Shown here: piece after piece, positions 41,748-52,402 of the stretch
Numbering within the stretch: position 1 is the first letter of the stretch
Layout: each line of letters begins with the position of its first letter
From: Arsenophonus sp052174535
Lineage (GTDB): Bacteria > Pseudomonadota > Gammaproteobacteria > Enterobacterales > Enterobacteriaceae
Direction of reading: 5' to 3'
Length of the DNA stretch: 64,000 nucleotides
NCBI GenBank assembly: GCA_052174535.1
Contig: JBQMRQ010000033.1
Span: forward strand, 1-64,000
Notes under the pieces: model-generated
The model's input: only the letters and a program-made list of their open reading frames with translations
Told to the model about the DNA's origin: nothing
Databases searched by the model: none
Position numbers and translations under genes: made by a program

Positions 41748-42235
41748 TATGAGCGTTGCTCTAATATTTCAAAATAATAATTATGAGAATTTTTATCATC
41801 TTTTTGATGGAATTCAGTAAATACTGAGTTCCATTTATCAGCTTGATAAGCAGGGAAATAGGTATCACCAATTATTTTTACATCTACATGTGTTAAGTAA
41901 AGACGATTTGCTAAAGGCAAGAATAATTCATAAATTTTCCCTCCGCCTATAATTATTATTTCTTCTACTTCTCCTGCTTCAGATATGGCCTCATCAACTG
42001 AGTTAACCAAAATAACGCTATTGTCATTATTAAAATGAGTATGACTAAGAATAATATTTAAACGTTTAGATAAAGGTTTGCCTATAGATTCGTAAGTTAT
42101 ACGTCCCATTATAACTGGTTTATTTAATGTATTACGCTTAAACCAGGCTAAATCACCGGATAAGAGCCATGGCATATTATTTTCTAAACCAATTACATGA
42201 TTCGCTCCCATCGCCGCAATTAAACTAATATTCAT
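41747..42235 (-). CDS. folA: Dihydrofolate reductase
   Basis: NADPH-dependent reduction of dihydrofolate to tetrahydrofolate, recycling the folate oxidised by ThyA. The start is set at the ATG giving MNISLIAAMGANHVIG (162 residues; E. coli 159). The open frame extends 18 codons further upstream but that part has no family similarity. Active-site features are VIGLENNMPW, the acidic residue in SGDLAWFK (D28, equivalent to D27), KPVIMGRITYESIGKPL, IIIGGGKIYELFLP for NADPH binding, and DTYFPAY with the C-terminal HNYYFEILE. It is convergent with apaH, as in E. coli, but separated by 3.5 kb of IS remnants. Confidence 0.96.
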   Translation of the reverse strand: MNISLIAAMGANHVIGLENNMPWLLSGDLAWFKRNTLNKPVIMGRITYESIGKPLSKRLNIILSHTHFNNDNSVILVNSVDEAISEAGEVEEIIIIGGGKIYELFLPLANRLYLTHVDVKIIGDTYFPAYQADKWNSVFTEFHQKDDKNSHNYYFEILEQRS

Positions 42236-42430
42236 CATGTCACCATATTTGCATAATAGAAAATTGAATTTTATATTTAATAAATGCAATAACTCTTTAG
42301 CTTTAAATATATATAAATTTTTATAAAATAATCAAATGATTAATTATTATATAGATAATTATTAGTTAATAAATAATTATCGAAATAAAGTTATTAATAA
42401 ATCTGGTGTATGGATAGGAGAGGGCTACAT
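42236..42430. promoter_or_regulatory. folA upstream region
   Basis: Extremely AT-rich, about 195 bp between the folA start and IS256 copy G. The folA promoter must lie here or within the IS remnant. No clear consensus elements were distinguished from the AT background. Confidence 0.3.
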
Positions 42431-43735
42431 TCTGATGTTTCATAAATCTATTCTCTATTCTTAAATTATAGGTTATTAGTACCAGAGGTCACCTGTTTAA
42501 ATCTCATTAGGCTTACGGCTTCAGCTTTTTAATTAGACTGTAGTAGCTTAAATATCATTTGAAAGGATTGTTTTTTTGAACTAAAGGACTTAGCAAGTCA
42601 GTTCATAACCTAACTATCACAAAACTCGAGTTATTTAGATCGTCGTTCTTATTGACGTTCAAGTGCTCTGACGGTAGATGGCATAGAATGTCACCCACTT
42701 ATTCTCGCTCTTTCTTCAACTTCTTCATCGCTGCAGGATAGTACTTTGCTAAAAACTTTACCAACAAAATATTAGGCTTTATTATCGATATCATAGTTCT
42801 CTTCTAGCCAGACCTCCAGTAACTTACTCTCAACTTTCGCTTGTATGCCTTTTAGAAATGAAAGCAGTGTATTAGCTGTTTTATGTACCCAACATAATTT
42901 ATGCTACGCATCCAGAAATGTCTTTATATTCATTCCAAAAATCAAATAGCACTATCTCCAGTAGCAACTATAGGAAAAATAGTTAAGTTATCCCCTTTAG
43001 TATGTCATTAATAAGTTAGGCCCACAGTTCGCTTCTAATTCTCAATAAGCAGCTTTTAGCATAAATGTTTTCTTTTAGAAGATCTATGCACAGTGCCATT
43101 AACAATGACCAGTAGACGATGACGATAATCAGCTTTCCTGATAAAACGGCATATTTTCTTAAGCTAAGAAATAAACGTAGCATAAATTACTAAATTATGC
43201 AGACACCATTACCAATCCTATTTAAGTTATTATTACTTCAGTCTACTGATAGGTCTTAGGAAAGAGATCACGTGTTTTACCGTGAAGTGCGCTCAGAGAT
43301 TCGTGAAAATCACGGGTGGGAATGGATTCGTAGGTATGCGGGCATGGTAGCAACTCTTTCCTAATTTTTGTATACTTCAGATAAAATGATAGCAATGAGT
43401 TATTAAAGAATATTCCGTCAATTACCAATGTAATTCTCATAATCTTAGGCACCTTAATCTTAACATCAGTAATAGCAGTTTATATAGTTCGTTATGCTAA
43501 ATAACCATTACGAAAGACCAATTAGATCTGTAGACAAGGCGATTTTGAGTAAGATATCCTGAGCAATATATTCAAGCTTATTTTTAATAACATTGCTATC
43601 AACTTATTTAGTGCAGCATTACGCATGAATTCATGGAAAGGATCAGAGGCAATATCTAGTTTTGCGGATGACTGTAGAGTAGACTTTTATGGCATATCAT
43701 CTTTCTGTTATTGAACTTATTAATGAAAATAATTA
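42430..43735 (-). mobile_element. IS256-family IS, decayed copy G
   Basis: 3' landmark TTTCATAAATCTATTCTCTA at about 42435. Internal AAGAAATAAACGTAGCATAA lies near 43165, and the 5' landmark near 43685-43735 includes GGCATATCATCTTTCTGTTA. It is co-linear with copies A, B, C and E. The frames 43243-43452 (-) and 43689-43889 (+) carry no intact transposase. Confidence 0.55.
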
Positions 43736-45495
43736 TATGGATATATCAACATCACTGAAATTCATACACAAAAATAAGCATTACTCGATAGCAATGCAGG
43801 TATTGTTAAAATTTAGTCAATACAAATTGTTGTCTTTCAGGGTACAAAAACCAGTCTTAGGGATTATTGAATATTTTCAATGCCATTGATTCGTTTATAA
43901 AGCACATGCAGTCTGTGCCAGTCCCAATTGCGATCCTGAGACCTGTCATTATGTTCATCAAAAGCGTTCTTCCTTCACTTATAACGGCTTTGGATGAGCT
44001 TATTATCATGCTCGTTTATCTATTGGTAGTTTTGTAGCGAAACCTGAGTAGGCTAGATTATTACAGTTGGACTGGAACTTGCCAATATGATGTAGTTGCC
44101 GAGTTATTAACGACAGAGAATCTCTTAGCTTACTCTTGCAACTGATTTGTTAGTTGCTTTTACCCTATTAGGTTTATCTATAGCAACAATATCCAGGCTC
44201 CATCTCTAGCAGTAGAATGTTACTTCTCCATTTATACAATAGCGTTTTGTGTCTAAATTAATACAAATACTTGGAAGATCATCGTCAAGATCTGCATTTT
44301 ACCTCGATAGTTATTACGTGATTTTGAGTCATTCTTTGAGAAAGGTCCCTGATTCCATCAGAAAAATTCATTTGCTATTTATCATAGTTCATCACCGTTA
44401 GTTGGTTAATCTCGGAATATAACGTGCTAAACACAACACATATCATCGCTGTTAATATCTAAGCAACAGTAGATCACCTACTCATCTAAATTGGGTGCCA
44501 GTAATTCTTATTATTTTTGGGTTTATAGAGAAGTAATTTATTTAATATTTTCTAGGAATATTTAGGAATTAGCGGAACTCATGAATATTTATTAAAATTA
44601 TAAGTAATTTTCTGATTTAATACTAATTTATTTTAAAATAATAAATGATTCTTCATTTAAAAGCAAACTATTTAATATCACTATAAATAGGCTTTAATGT
44701 TCTTTAAATTGTATTTACAAAAAATTTTAACTGGTTAAGGCTTATTTCAGATTTTAGTTCGAATACTAGGAACTAGAGTCCTATATTTCTGAAATAATTT
44801 TTCAGTACTGATTTCAGTTTTGGATTAAATTTTTTTAAATTATTCCTCTGTTATGGAATACTTCTCTCATAAAGCGACCTAATTTTTGTCTTTTATTAGT
44901 TTAAGTATGCAGTTGGTTGTTAGGATTAAGGCAACTCTAGAAGGTGAATGACCTCTCTTCTCTTTCCCTATCCCTCCTCTAAGCAATTTAGTTAAGTTTT
45001 CTTATTTTAATAACTTGTAGTGCACTTAAAATAGTTTTAAGATCTTTTAACTAATTATTACGATAGATTATCTTTATTGGTTAGATTTGCTTTTTTGCTA
45101 ACCTTATTGTAAGTTATTCAAGAGATACTGAATCTTTTTTGGCTGTTTTCTGGCATATTTAAATGCAGGTTTAACTCTTTATATAAATACTTATTAAGTA
45201 GATTGTAATACTTCTCAATCTTCTGTTACCTAGCTGCTATAAATCTTCTTTCTTTTTCTAATAACTGCAATTTATGAAGAAATATTTTCCGCACTAAAAA
45301 CATGATAGTTCATATATTTTATTTCTATATTGATAACCTATCATAATTAATGATTAAAAAATAACTTTTTTCAAAAAAGAATTATAAGATATTGAGATAT
45401 TTCTTTTTTTGATTCTATCTCTAGTTGTAGAGATAATTTATTCGGTTTATTTTGATAGATAATATTTAGATAATTTAATTTTATTAGAAATAAAG
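43736..45495. other. Decayed spacer, nothing assigned
   Basis: At about 43885-44170 the + strand reads protein-like for short runs (for example NCDPETCHYVHQKRSSFTYNGFG), with a Cys/His cluster that could come from an IS1-type or other zinc-finger transposase, but I cannot assign it. From 44480 to 45490 the sequence is very AT-rich with no sustained frame. Confidence 0.35.
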
Positions 45496-45690
45496 TTTTA
45501 AATCTCGATTGGCATCGCCAACATATTGTAACTGCAGTACATGTAAAGTATACCTATATTAGCAAAGGTTTCATACTAGTTAGCTCAATCCGAGCGCAGG
45601 ATGAACTATTTATCAATGATAAGTTTAAAAAACTAGCTAACACACTCTGCATTAAACTCTTCAAGAATCTCGTTGTTTACATAGCCATGG
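45495..45690 (-). mobile_element. IS1595-like fragment
   Basis: The segment GATGAACTATTTATCAATGA ... CTAACACACTCTGCATTAAA ... CTTCAAGAATCTCGTTG corresponds to 2950-3090 of the first IS1595-like remnant (GATGAACTCTTATCTAGAAT ... CCAACACACTCTACATTAAG). Only the second catalytic-Asp region survives. It directly abuts copy 2 of the 1.8-kb repeat. Confidence 0.5.
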
Positions 45691-45734
45691 CAATATTGGG
45701 GCGATTAATGGTTAGGAAATTAAATCATTCTTTA

Positions 45735-47715
45735 AGAGAGAGTAAAATCCATTTTTTTTTCTAAAGAGAATAGAATTAGTTTTAGTTCTATTGTAAGTTA
45801 AAATTTTATTAAAGTGTGTATTATTTAACCTAATGCACTAATTTTAGATCTATTAACCATAGACTTAGCTTAATGACTCTCGATTTCTATTTTATATATA
45901 TTTTCTAATAACAATTCTGTTATCTGCTTGGCAAGCTGAGCGTCGGTAAAAATAGTTTCTCACTACACACAGAGTACATTTGTACGAATGTGTTATGGCA
46001 GAAATCCTTTCATCATAACATTGAACTTTTATTTTTTCAGTTTTTTTAGAAACGTCATCTTCGATGCCTTATACAATTTTAGTAATGGTATCCTTCATTT
46101 TTAATTTTATAAAAATTATAATAACACGCCATCTTAAAATACTTAGCGAATATAGCTAATGGCTAATATAGCACTCGATCATATCTTCTTGCGTTAATGG
46201 TATACTGTTATTACTGCCTAGGTTAGGTGGTAATAGTTATATATATAAATATTTTTTCTCGATAATCTCGAGGTTTTAACGCGGATACCCGGGGTTAAAA
46301 TAGCACCTCAAGAGGTATTTACGTTGCCACGCCCATTTCATCTTTTGATTGAAGTCCAGCTTCTACAGTAACATTCATACTGCAGCTACAGGAGTATGGT
46401 ATTACTGCTTTTTTGGGGGGGGAGTTGGATACCGCGCTAGAGATCAGTAATACTTAGGATTTTTTAGGTCATCACTGTGATATATATCAATTAGATAATA
46501 GAGCTTCGCCAGATTTTTTCGACTGCTATTTTTTAAAGAACAGTTCACGTGATACAGTATATTCAATATCCAGACTGACACAAGTGATGGAGATATGAGT
46601 ATATTTATATTGATTGAGTTATCAATCATAACTGTGCAAGGCATAGAAGATATATCATCTTGATACCCTGTTTGTGTACTTACTGCAGTTATAGCATGCA
46701 CGAGAGGGGGAGCTACAGCGCAAAACAAAGCGTTGAAAGCCATAAGTTATTCTTAAAAGGTCAAAAAAGATAAGAATAATGAAAGTAATAGACTCTCGGT
46801 CGCAATCAGGAAAATATAAACCTGCTGTGCTAATTAGTGCTAGTTAATTTTGATGCTGCATAAGCTACAGCCTTTTAACTTATAGCATTAATAAGAAAAA
46901 ACGGCAGTGGGAGCATTTAGGAGAGGAATAGCAGTAGCGGACCTACACATCTATTATGATACAAGTGCTGCAGGTAAACATTCGCTCGATAGCATAAACT
47001 AATTCATTAGTTAACATTTTCGCCGTGTTTCCAAGAAAGTTATTCTACAGTCATCATCAATGCTGAAAGCAGTTTAGTTGGTGTGATATACACATCTGGA
47101 GTAAATTACCCCCCCTATTTTTCTTGTAAGAAAAATAGAAATAGTCATTCTGTCCGCATTTGTTAATTCTATATCGGATCAGTTGTTTTTGTGCTTATTT
47201 CATGGGGGTGAAGGAGAGAAGAATTATCCCTAGTTTCCTATAGTTAATTAATTATCAATAAAATATTTTTATCATTTCCCTTCAGTGTAATTATATTCAG
47301 TATTATTGGTTAAATGAGATTAATCCGTTGCTCAAAACTACGAATAATTATGACCTAGATACAAGGCAATACTTGCGTGTCTAGAAAATTAGAAATTAAG
47401 TCGGACGCAATTGCTGTATACCATCCTTTTTTGAGTATTATGAAAAATTCAGTCTATCTCACTTGTCATTATTAATTTCAGAAGATAGATCATAAAATGC
47501 TTTGTATAAGCAGGTAGTGTGTAATACGTGAAGTTGTGTACCGTCTTTCTTTAGGATTTTATCCAGTTCACGCTTTCTAGAAGATTTATTTCGAGTCATA
47601 TTGCTGAATTTCTAAAAAATTAACATATCGTAGAATATAAAACAATACTTGAATCATGAATATTTCAGAATGAGGGCAGAATAGCTAGGCTACGCTTACA
47701 TCATATTGTGCTACG
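45735..47715. repeat. 1.8-kb degenerate repeat, copy 2 (unidentified)
   Basis: Co-linear with 7640-9425. Inside it, the minus-strand frame 46444-46743 (99 codons, MAFNALFCAVAPPLVHAITA...) reads through TQTGYQDDISSMPC, and copy 1 has TQTGYRIDIF at the same place. Both copies also contain a NWLAQQV-type read and a block of charged residues. These paired reads suggest one or two minus-strand genes were present before decay. The family is unknown to me. The copy is bounded by an IS1595 fragment on each side (45495-45690 and 47720-48005). Confidence 0.5.
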
Positions 47716-47719
47716 TTTA

Positions 47720-48005
47720 TAGTTTAATTAGAGCGCGTTAGTTGTTTTCTTTAGTCGATTATCGATAAGAGTTCATATTTTCCTTTAATAGAATGGAAAG
47801 GTACTAAACCTTTACCAGCAATCATAAAATTATTTACTAACACGTCTAATAAGGTTAAATAACCATAATGTTATTAATAAGGAATTCTATATTAAAAATA
47901 TGAACAGTTATATGGTCTCTTCAAAAGAATGGCTGAGTAGATTCCATAGCATAATATTCCCAATTTTATTTAAGGAAATATCTAGTCTGAAATAAATTGT
48001 TTGAA
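47720..48005 (+). mobile_element. IS1595-like 3' fragment
   Basis: Reads SSKEWLSRFHSIIFPILFKE, matching the -KEWL-RFHGVATKYL-NYL- terminus of the IS1595 (ISSod11-like) group. It aligns with 15450-15690. Only the C-terminal third is present. Confidence 0.5.
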
Positions 48006-49400
48006 ACTTCAATAATTAAAATATAGACATGTCTACAAATTGTTTTCCGAGTAAAAAACAATTTTGTCAACATAGCCTTTTAATACCAATTTCATTTATA
48101 AATAAAACTGTTTTTAGTTAATCTAACTATTTTTTATCGGTATGCTTGAAGAAGCTCAGAAACAAAACCTTATTGTTTATCATAAAATGGGATAATTAGG
48201 TTTTCAGATCAGTCACAATACCGCTCATGAATCGATGATAGAATTTAACCATAGAGATATAAAGCCCTCGGCGCTTAATAGATTGCCGTGCCACATCAAT
48301 GAACCCAATGTTTGAAAATTTATCCTTAATAAATATAAACCAATCACTGTTTATAGGTGATAATTTTACATGTAAATGGGTTTTAAAAACTAACAACATC
48401 ATCCCCAACTTTTTTTATTTCATAGTATTTTGCAATATAATTTCCATAATAATCCTATAATTATTTAATTCTGCTACTTAGCATTGACGGGTTTTTATTG
48501 TATTCTACTTATGCTTTTTAGAAGACGGTCAGTGTACATATAGAAAACCTACTGTACATCTGACTTATCGTATTTTTCAAATTAGGATTAAGCTCTCCCC
48601 TACAAAGTAGGCTAGATCATATATTGACTCCAGATAAATACGTTATCTTTCATCCATTAGATCAGATCATTGATAAAACATGTCGTCAGCATAAAGCAAG
48701 AAAAAATTTTAAGTTAAGAAGTCATAAAAATATTATCGTCAGCTTTACTGACATTTATTGCTTTATAGCGTACGCAGAACAGCAATTTAATTTATTGGTT
48801 AACAGAATTAATTGAAGGCTATTTTATTGTGCGTCTACATTTAACGTAATAGGAATATTATGATATTCGTTGATTAGGAAATTTAAGCTTCGTCGATATT
48901 TTATTAATTTCAAATTTTAGATACTATATAAAAATATTTGCTTAATTCAGAGCTGTGGCTGCTGTTGACCACTTCCCTATTAGCTTGGAGGATACGCAAA
49001 AATTTTCTCTCCTCAATATATTTTCTTATATTTTTATGATGATTCTGCTCAATTAAACTTGAGTATAATTTGTTCATGTATTTTTGTAATATTTTAGCTA
49101 TAGTTAAAAACTTGACACCATGGAGGGAGAGTAGGAGAATGTGGCAGATATTTTGTGTTTCTTTTATGTAGAGAGGATTTTAAAAAAATATAATCAAGAA
49201 TACACCCCATATGGGGGTGATTTAATTCCTTTTAATTGCATTTTATCTTTTCTAATCAATTAAATTAATATGTTTCTTGACGTGCGTTTATATTGTTACT
49301 TAATGAATTCTAACTTGAGTTAGAAAAGTTTCGATATTTTCAAAGATAAATTTATTATAATCATCTAGATTAAGATATTTTTCATTTTTAACTGAACGTC
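48006..49400. other. Decayed spacer with two short unidentified frames
   Basis: Frames 48196-48408 (-), containing SNIGFIDVARQSIKRRGLYI, and 48624-48815 (+), containing QHKARKNFKLRSHKN, are protein-like but unassigned. A short palindrome (CACCCCATATGGGGGTG, 49202-49218) stands out from the AT background. Nothing else recognised. Confidence 0.35.
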
Positions 49401-50510
49401 ACGTTTTATAAAAACGGTCTACTAAATAAACCTAATATTACGCGGTTTATTTCTAAAGTATCACGATCAGTTCTATTATTATTATTTGAAGAATGGAGAG
49501 GAGGATTTATTCATCATTATTACCTAGGGACATATATTTAATTAGAATAATTAGGCGAAATCATCCGTGTAAAAACTAGTAATGACTATTTTATTATTGT
49601 TATTTCTATGTTTTATATAAATTTTATTGTACTTGCATTTTACTTAATGTTGTTTTAGATGAAATAATCAGACTGATAGTCAAAGGATTCATAAAAAGCC
49701 GTAATAGTTGTATCAGTAATATTAGATTCTAACTAGCTCATGCAATCTTTAATAACCACGTCATGTTATTTGGATAGTACTTTTTCTCATCTTGAATGAA
49801 ATCATTAAATTAAAGGTCACAAACACACATTCCTTTTTACTAAAACTTTAATTTTATCTATGCATCAATAGTCACATCCATTCATTCAATATGAGTTAAT
49901 GCATAATCATAATTCGCATCACATTCTTCATCATAAACATGCAGCTATTTTTTATAATTTCTTATTTTATTTTCCTCCGCATCATTTTTGAGTTTTTCCG
50001 GTAACCAAGAATAATCTAGGTAGCTTAGTTTGCCGATATATACATCATGGTCTTCATGCTAAGATTGCTTATCTATTTTGATTTGTATTCCTTAATAAAA
50101 CGATGATAAATGGCACCCGCCCCCGTCTTATTCTAATGGATTAAAGAAAAAGCACAGCTCAAGAGCCTGATTTTGAATGGTTATGGGATATCATAAGGTA
50201 TTCAGATTTTTTTCAGAAACCATTTCATCCTCTTTTTGATCCAGGCGAAATAAAAATTATATTTTGACTTGATATAAGAATATCAAGCTAAATTAGGTAT
50301 ATTAAAATAGATTCATTGATACCTTCAATGTAAGTATTAAGAGTACGAAACTTATTTTCTAATACAAACCTCTTTCTATCTTGCTTATGAGACCGTATGG
50401 AAAGAATTTTCAATTGAATTCATAAACTCCCTACAAATACAAACTGATCTTTATTCATTTGAGGCTGTGATTAAAGTTAATTTTAGCAAATAAAATGGTT
50501 TTCATATCAG
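49400..50510 (-). pseudogene. Phage terminase large subunit, decayed
   Basis: Minus-strand fragments in order: NQALELCFFFNPLE (family E-WFSWNP), then DHDVYIGKLSYLDYSWLPEK with LKNDAEENK, NYKKYLHVYDEECDANYDYA after a frameshift, and IEWMDVTIDAHIKLKF. They match the later part of the ATPase region and the start of the nuclease domain of large terminases of the P22/HK97-like lambdoid phages (TNY-DNP-LPE-L--D, YLH-YEG, W---A-DAH-KL). In the phage this motor translocates DNA into the capsid. Boundaries are approximate. Confidence 0.55.
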
Positions 50511-50559
50511 CCTCGCAATTACCAAATAAATCTTTATGCGTTTTAGCTTAAACAAGAAT

Positions 50560-50985
50560 GCAAACTTTTCTCTAATTTTTCTCTTCGCACTTAGGTATAT
50601 CTATAAATTTAATGCTAATTTTATTATCTGTTTTAATTACGCCACCTCTTTACCTGTAAATGTAGTTTCTTATTTTTCTATATAACTGTTATTAGATAAC
50701 ATTAACTTAATAATTGCTGGATTAAATTCACCAGTGAGCCCTTTATTTATTAAACTATTTTTCTGAATAGTTTTTATGGTTACTAATGTGCCTGAAAAAT
50801 CTTGATTTTTGCGGTATAATTTCTGTACAGAAGTAGATAGTTTAATCCATAAATAACAGTCTAATCTATAGTTAGACTTGGAAAAACATTTACCACTGTT
50901 TTGCATTTCCCATTAAATGGTCTTTGATCTTTTTAAAACTAATGGCTAATTTACTTGGATACTCAATTTTTTTACTTGCCATAAT
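50560..50985 (-). pseudogene. Phage terminase small subunit-like remnant
   Basis: The minus strand starts MASKKIEYPSKLAISFKKIK and after a frameshift continues in the 50670-50906 frame with QKNSLINKGLTGEFNPAIIK and LMLSNNSYIEKETTFTGKE. The GLTGEFNP--IKLMLSN-HGY-EK pattern is typical of lambdoid small terminase or DNA-packaging proteins that recognise pac/cos. Its position just upstream of the large-terminase remnant, and downstream of holin and lysozyme, supports the identification. Confidence 0.45.
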
Positions 50986-51149
50986 TTAATTAACAGATTT
51001 ACTGGAAAAGGTAAAAATCTGTATTTTGATGTATTTCTATAAATATTAAGCTGCTCTTCATTTTTAGCTATTATTTTTCTGTTCTTAAATTCATCTTATT
51101 GCTGCTTTATTTTGATTACAGATTTCAAGAGTCAGAAGTAGTTTTCATT

Positions 51150-51600
51150 TACTATCGCAGACTATCGCCTGACAGGTCATGTATCCGATATAACCGTTAA
51201 AAAAATTATTAAGGAGGTAGAGCCCGTTCCTGGAATAGACGTTTTTCCCGCCTTGTGCAGAGAAATATTTATCTGGTTATATCCGCAACAATCCAATTAA
51301 TAGTGGCAATCTAAAGATAGACAGCTAAGTACACTTATTCAGGAATATTGCTCTTCCTATATCTTAATAGATTGTTAATGTTGATATGCCTGTACATCCT
51401 GTTGATGTATATCTTTGGTAGATCTGACTATTTTGTTAAAAGTATTGATCGCCTGATAATAGCAGGTAATTGGGTAAGGGAAACTCTGTCATACTTGGCA
51501 TTCAGTTACTAATTAGCCAGTTTGAGACTAACATTCTCTATATACTGAAACCTGACCACTATTTGGGAAAGTACGGTGATTCTAATAAGTAACGCAGCAG
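51150..51600 (-). pseudogene. Possible spanin (Rz/Rz1) debris
   Basis: Between the lysozyme and the small terminase remnant a lambdoid phage carries Rz/Rz1. The minus strand here has one weakly matching run (VTEFPLPNYLLLSGDQYF), reminiscent of the P-P-LPDYLLTWGD-Y region of Rz1-type lipoproteins. This is suggestive only. Confidence 0.2.
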
Positions 51601-51630
51601 TAAAAGAGAAGGAGTTTGACGTACATGATA

Positions 51631-52107
51631 TTAATCATGTAGACATAGTTCACGCTCTACCGCCCGACGATTAACTAGTCCTTTTGATATTTTGCCTTCA
51701 TTATATTTCCAGCGCCGCATCTCATTACACGCCCCTTGTTTATTACCTGTATTTAGTTTTTTTAATAATGTTGAACGCGCAAAAGCCCTATTTCCTACGT
51801 TATAGACAAATGAGGCTAAAGCAGCTTTCTGAAGGTCATTTAGAGGTACGGTAACGTGAGTCTCAACTACTGACATTGCCGTCTTCAGGTCTTGCTCCAA
51901 TAAATCCTGACATTCCTCATATGTGTAATATTTGCCTGGAATAACCTCTTTCCCGGTATGACCGTAGCATACCGTTAACACATCATCACTATTTTTGTAG
52001 GGTTTATTCTTAATTCCTTCGTGCCACTGCACTAATATTGCAACAATAGCAACAGCAATGGCTGTCATGACGGTTAATAGTCGTCGTTTAAGATAGTCAG
52101 AACTCAT
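51631..52107 (-). CDS. Phage-derived GH24 lysozyme (R21-like SAR endolysin)
   Basis: A complete 158-codon frame in a decayed prophage. Muramidases of this family cleave the MurNAc-GlcNAc bond of peptidoglycan. Residues about 9-27 form a weakly hydrophobic signal-anchor (LLTVMTAIAVAIVAILV), as in SAR endolysins that reach the periplasm through Sec. Catalytic Glu is E30 in WHEG. The family's second residue, Asp nine positions later (YKD/YRD), is Asn here (YKNSDD, N39). The Thr six further on (T45 in VLTVCYGHTGK) is kept. Conserved LQKAALASFVYNVG, FARSTLLKKLN, ACNEMRRWKY and KGLVNRRAVERELC are intact. A holin remnant lies 22 bp upstream. An adjacent D41/D42 could compensate for N39. The open frame contrasts with total decay around it, so it may be young or retained for host function. 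Confidence 0.85.
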   Translation of the reverse strand: MSSDYLKRRLLTVMTAIAVAIVAILVQWHEGIKNKPYKNSDDVLTVCYGHTGKEVIPGKYYTYEECQDLLEQDLKTAMSVVETHVTVPLNDLQKAALASFVYNVGNRAFARSTLLKKLNTGNKQGACNEMRRWKYNEGKISKGLVNRRAVERELCLHD

Positions 52108-52129
52108 TATGTTTTCTCATACAGAAATG

Positions 52130-52402
52130 CTATTTCTTATTTCGGTAGTACAAATTTATCATATAGATTAATAATGTACATATGATACTGGTAATCAACG
52201 CCATTCTCTGATTGATAGCATGCCTAAAAGGCATATTGCAAAGCTCCAGTTGTAGGCAGTAAACAGCTAGTAGTATACTTTTCCAGGCAATTAGTACCCT
52301 ACTCATACAAGTGTTATAAAGAAATTTTATTCTATTGTTAATTAGGTATTTCAAATCTAATTTTTGGTTAGTATCATCGGGTATGATATCTGCATTTAGC
52401 AT
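52130..52402 (-). pseudogene. Holin (S21-like), altered or truncated
   Basis: A 90-codon open frame ending 22 bp before the lysozyme start. Its C-terminal 30 residues, RMALITSIICTLLIYMINLYYRNKK, resemble the second transmembrane segment and tail of S21-type pinholins (--LTYLTNLYFKIKED). The first ~55 residues do not look like the expected N-terminal hydrophobic domain, so the 5' part is probably frameshifted or replaced. Holins time phage lysis by permeabilising the inner membrane. Whether this frame is translated is doubtful. Confidence 0.4.

Noticed and set aside
44755..44790. Possible tRNA T-arm (GTTCGAATAC)
   Set aside because: No flanking acceptor stem, anticodon arm or D-arm could be folded around it.
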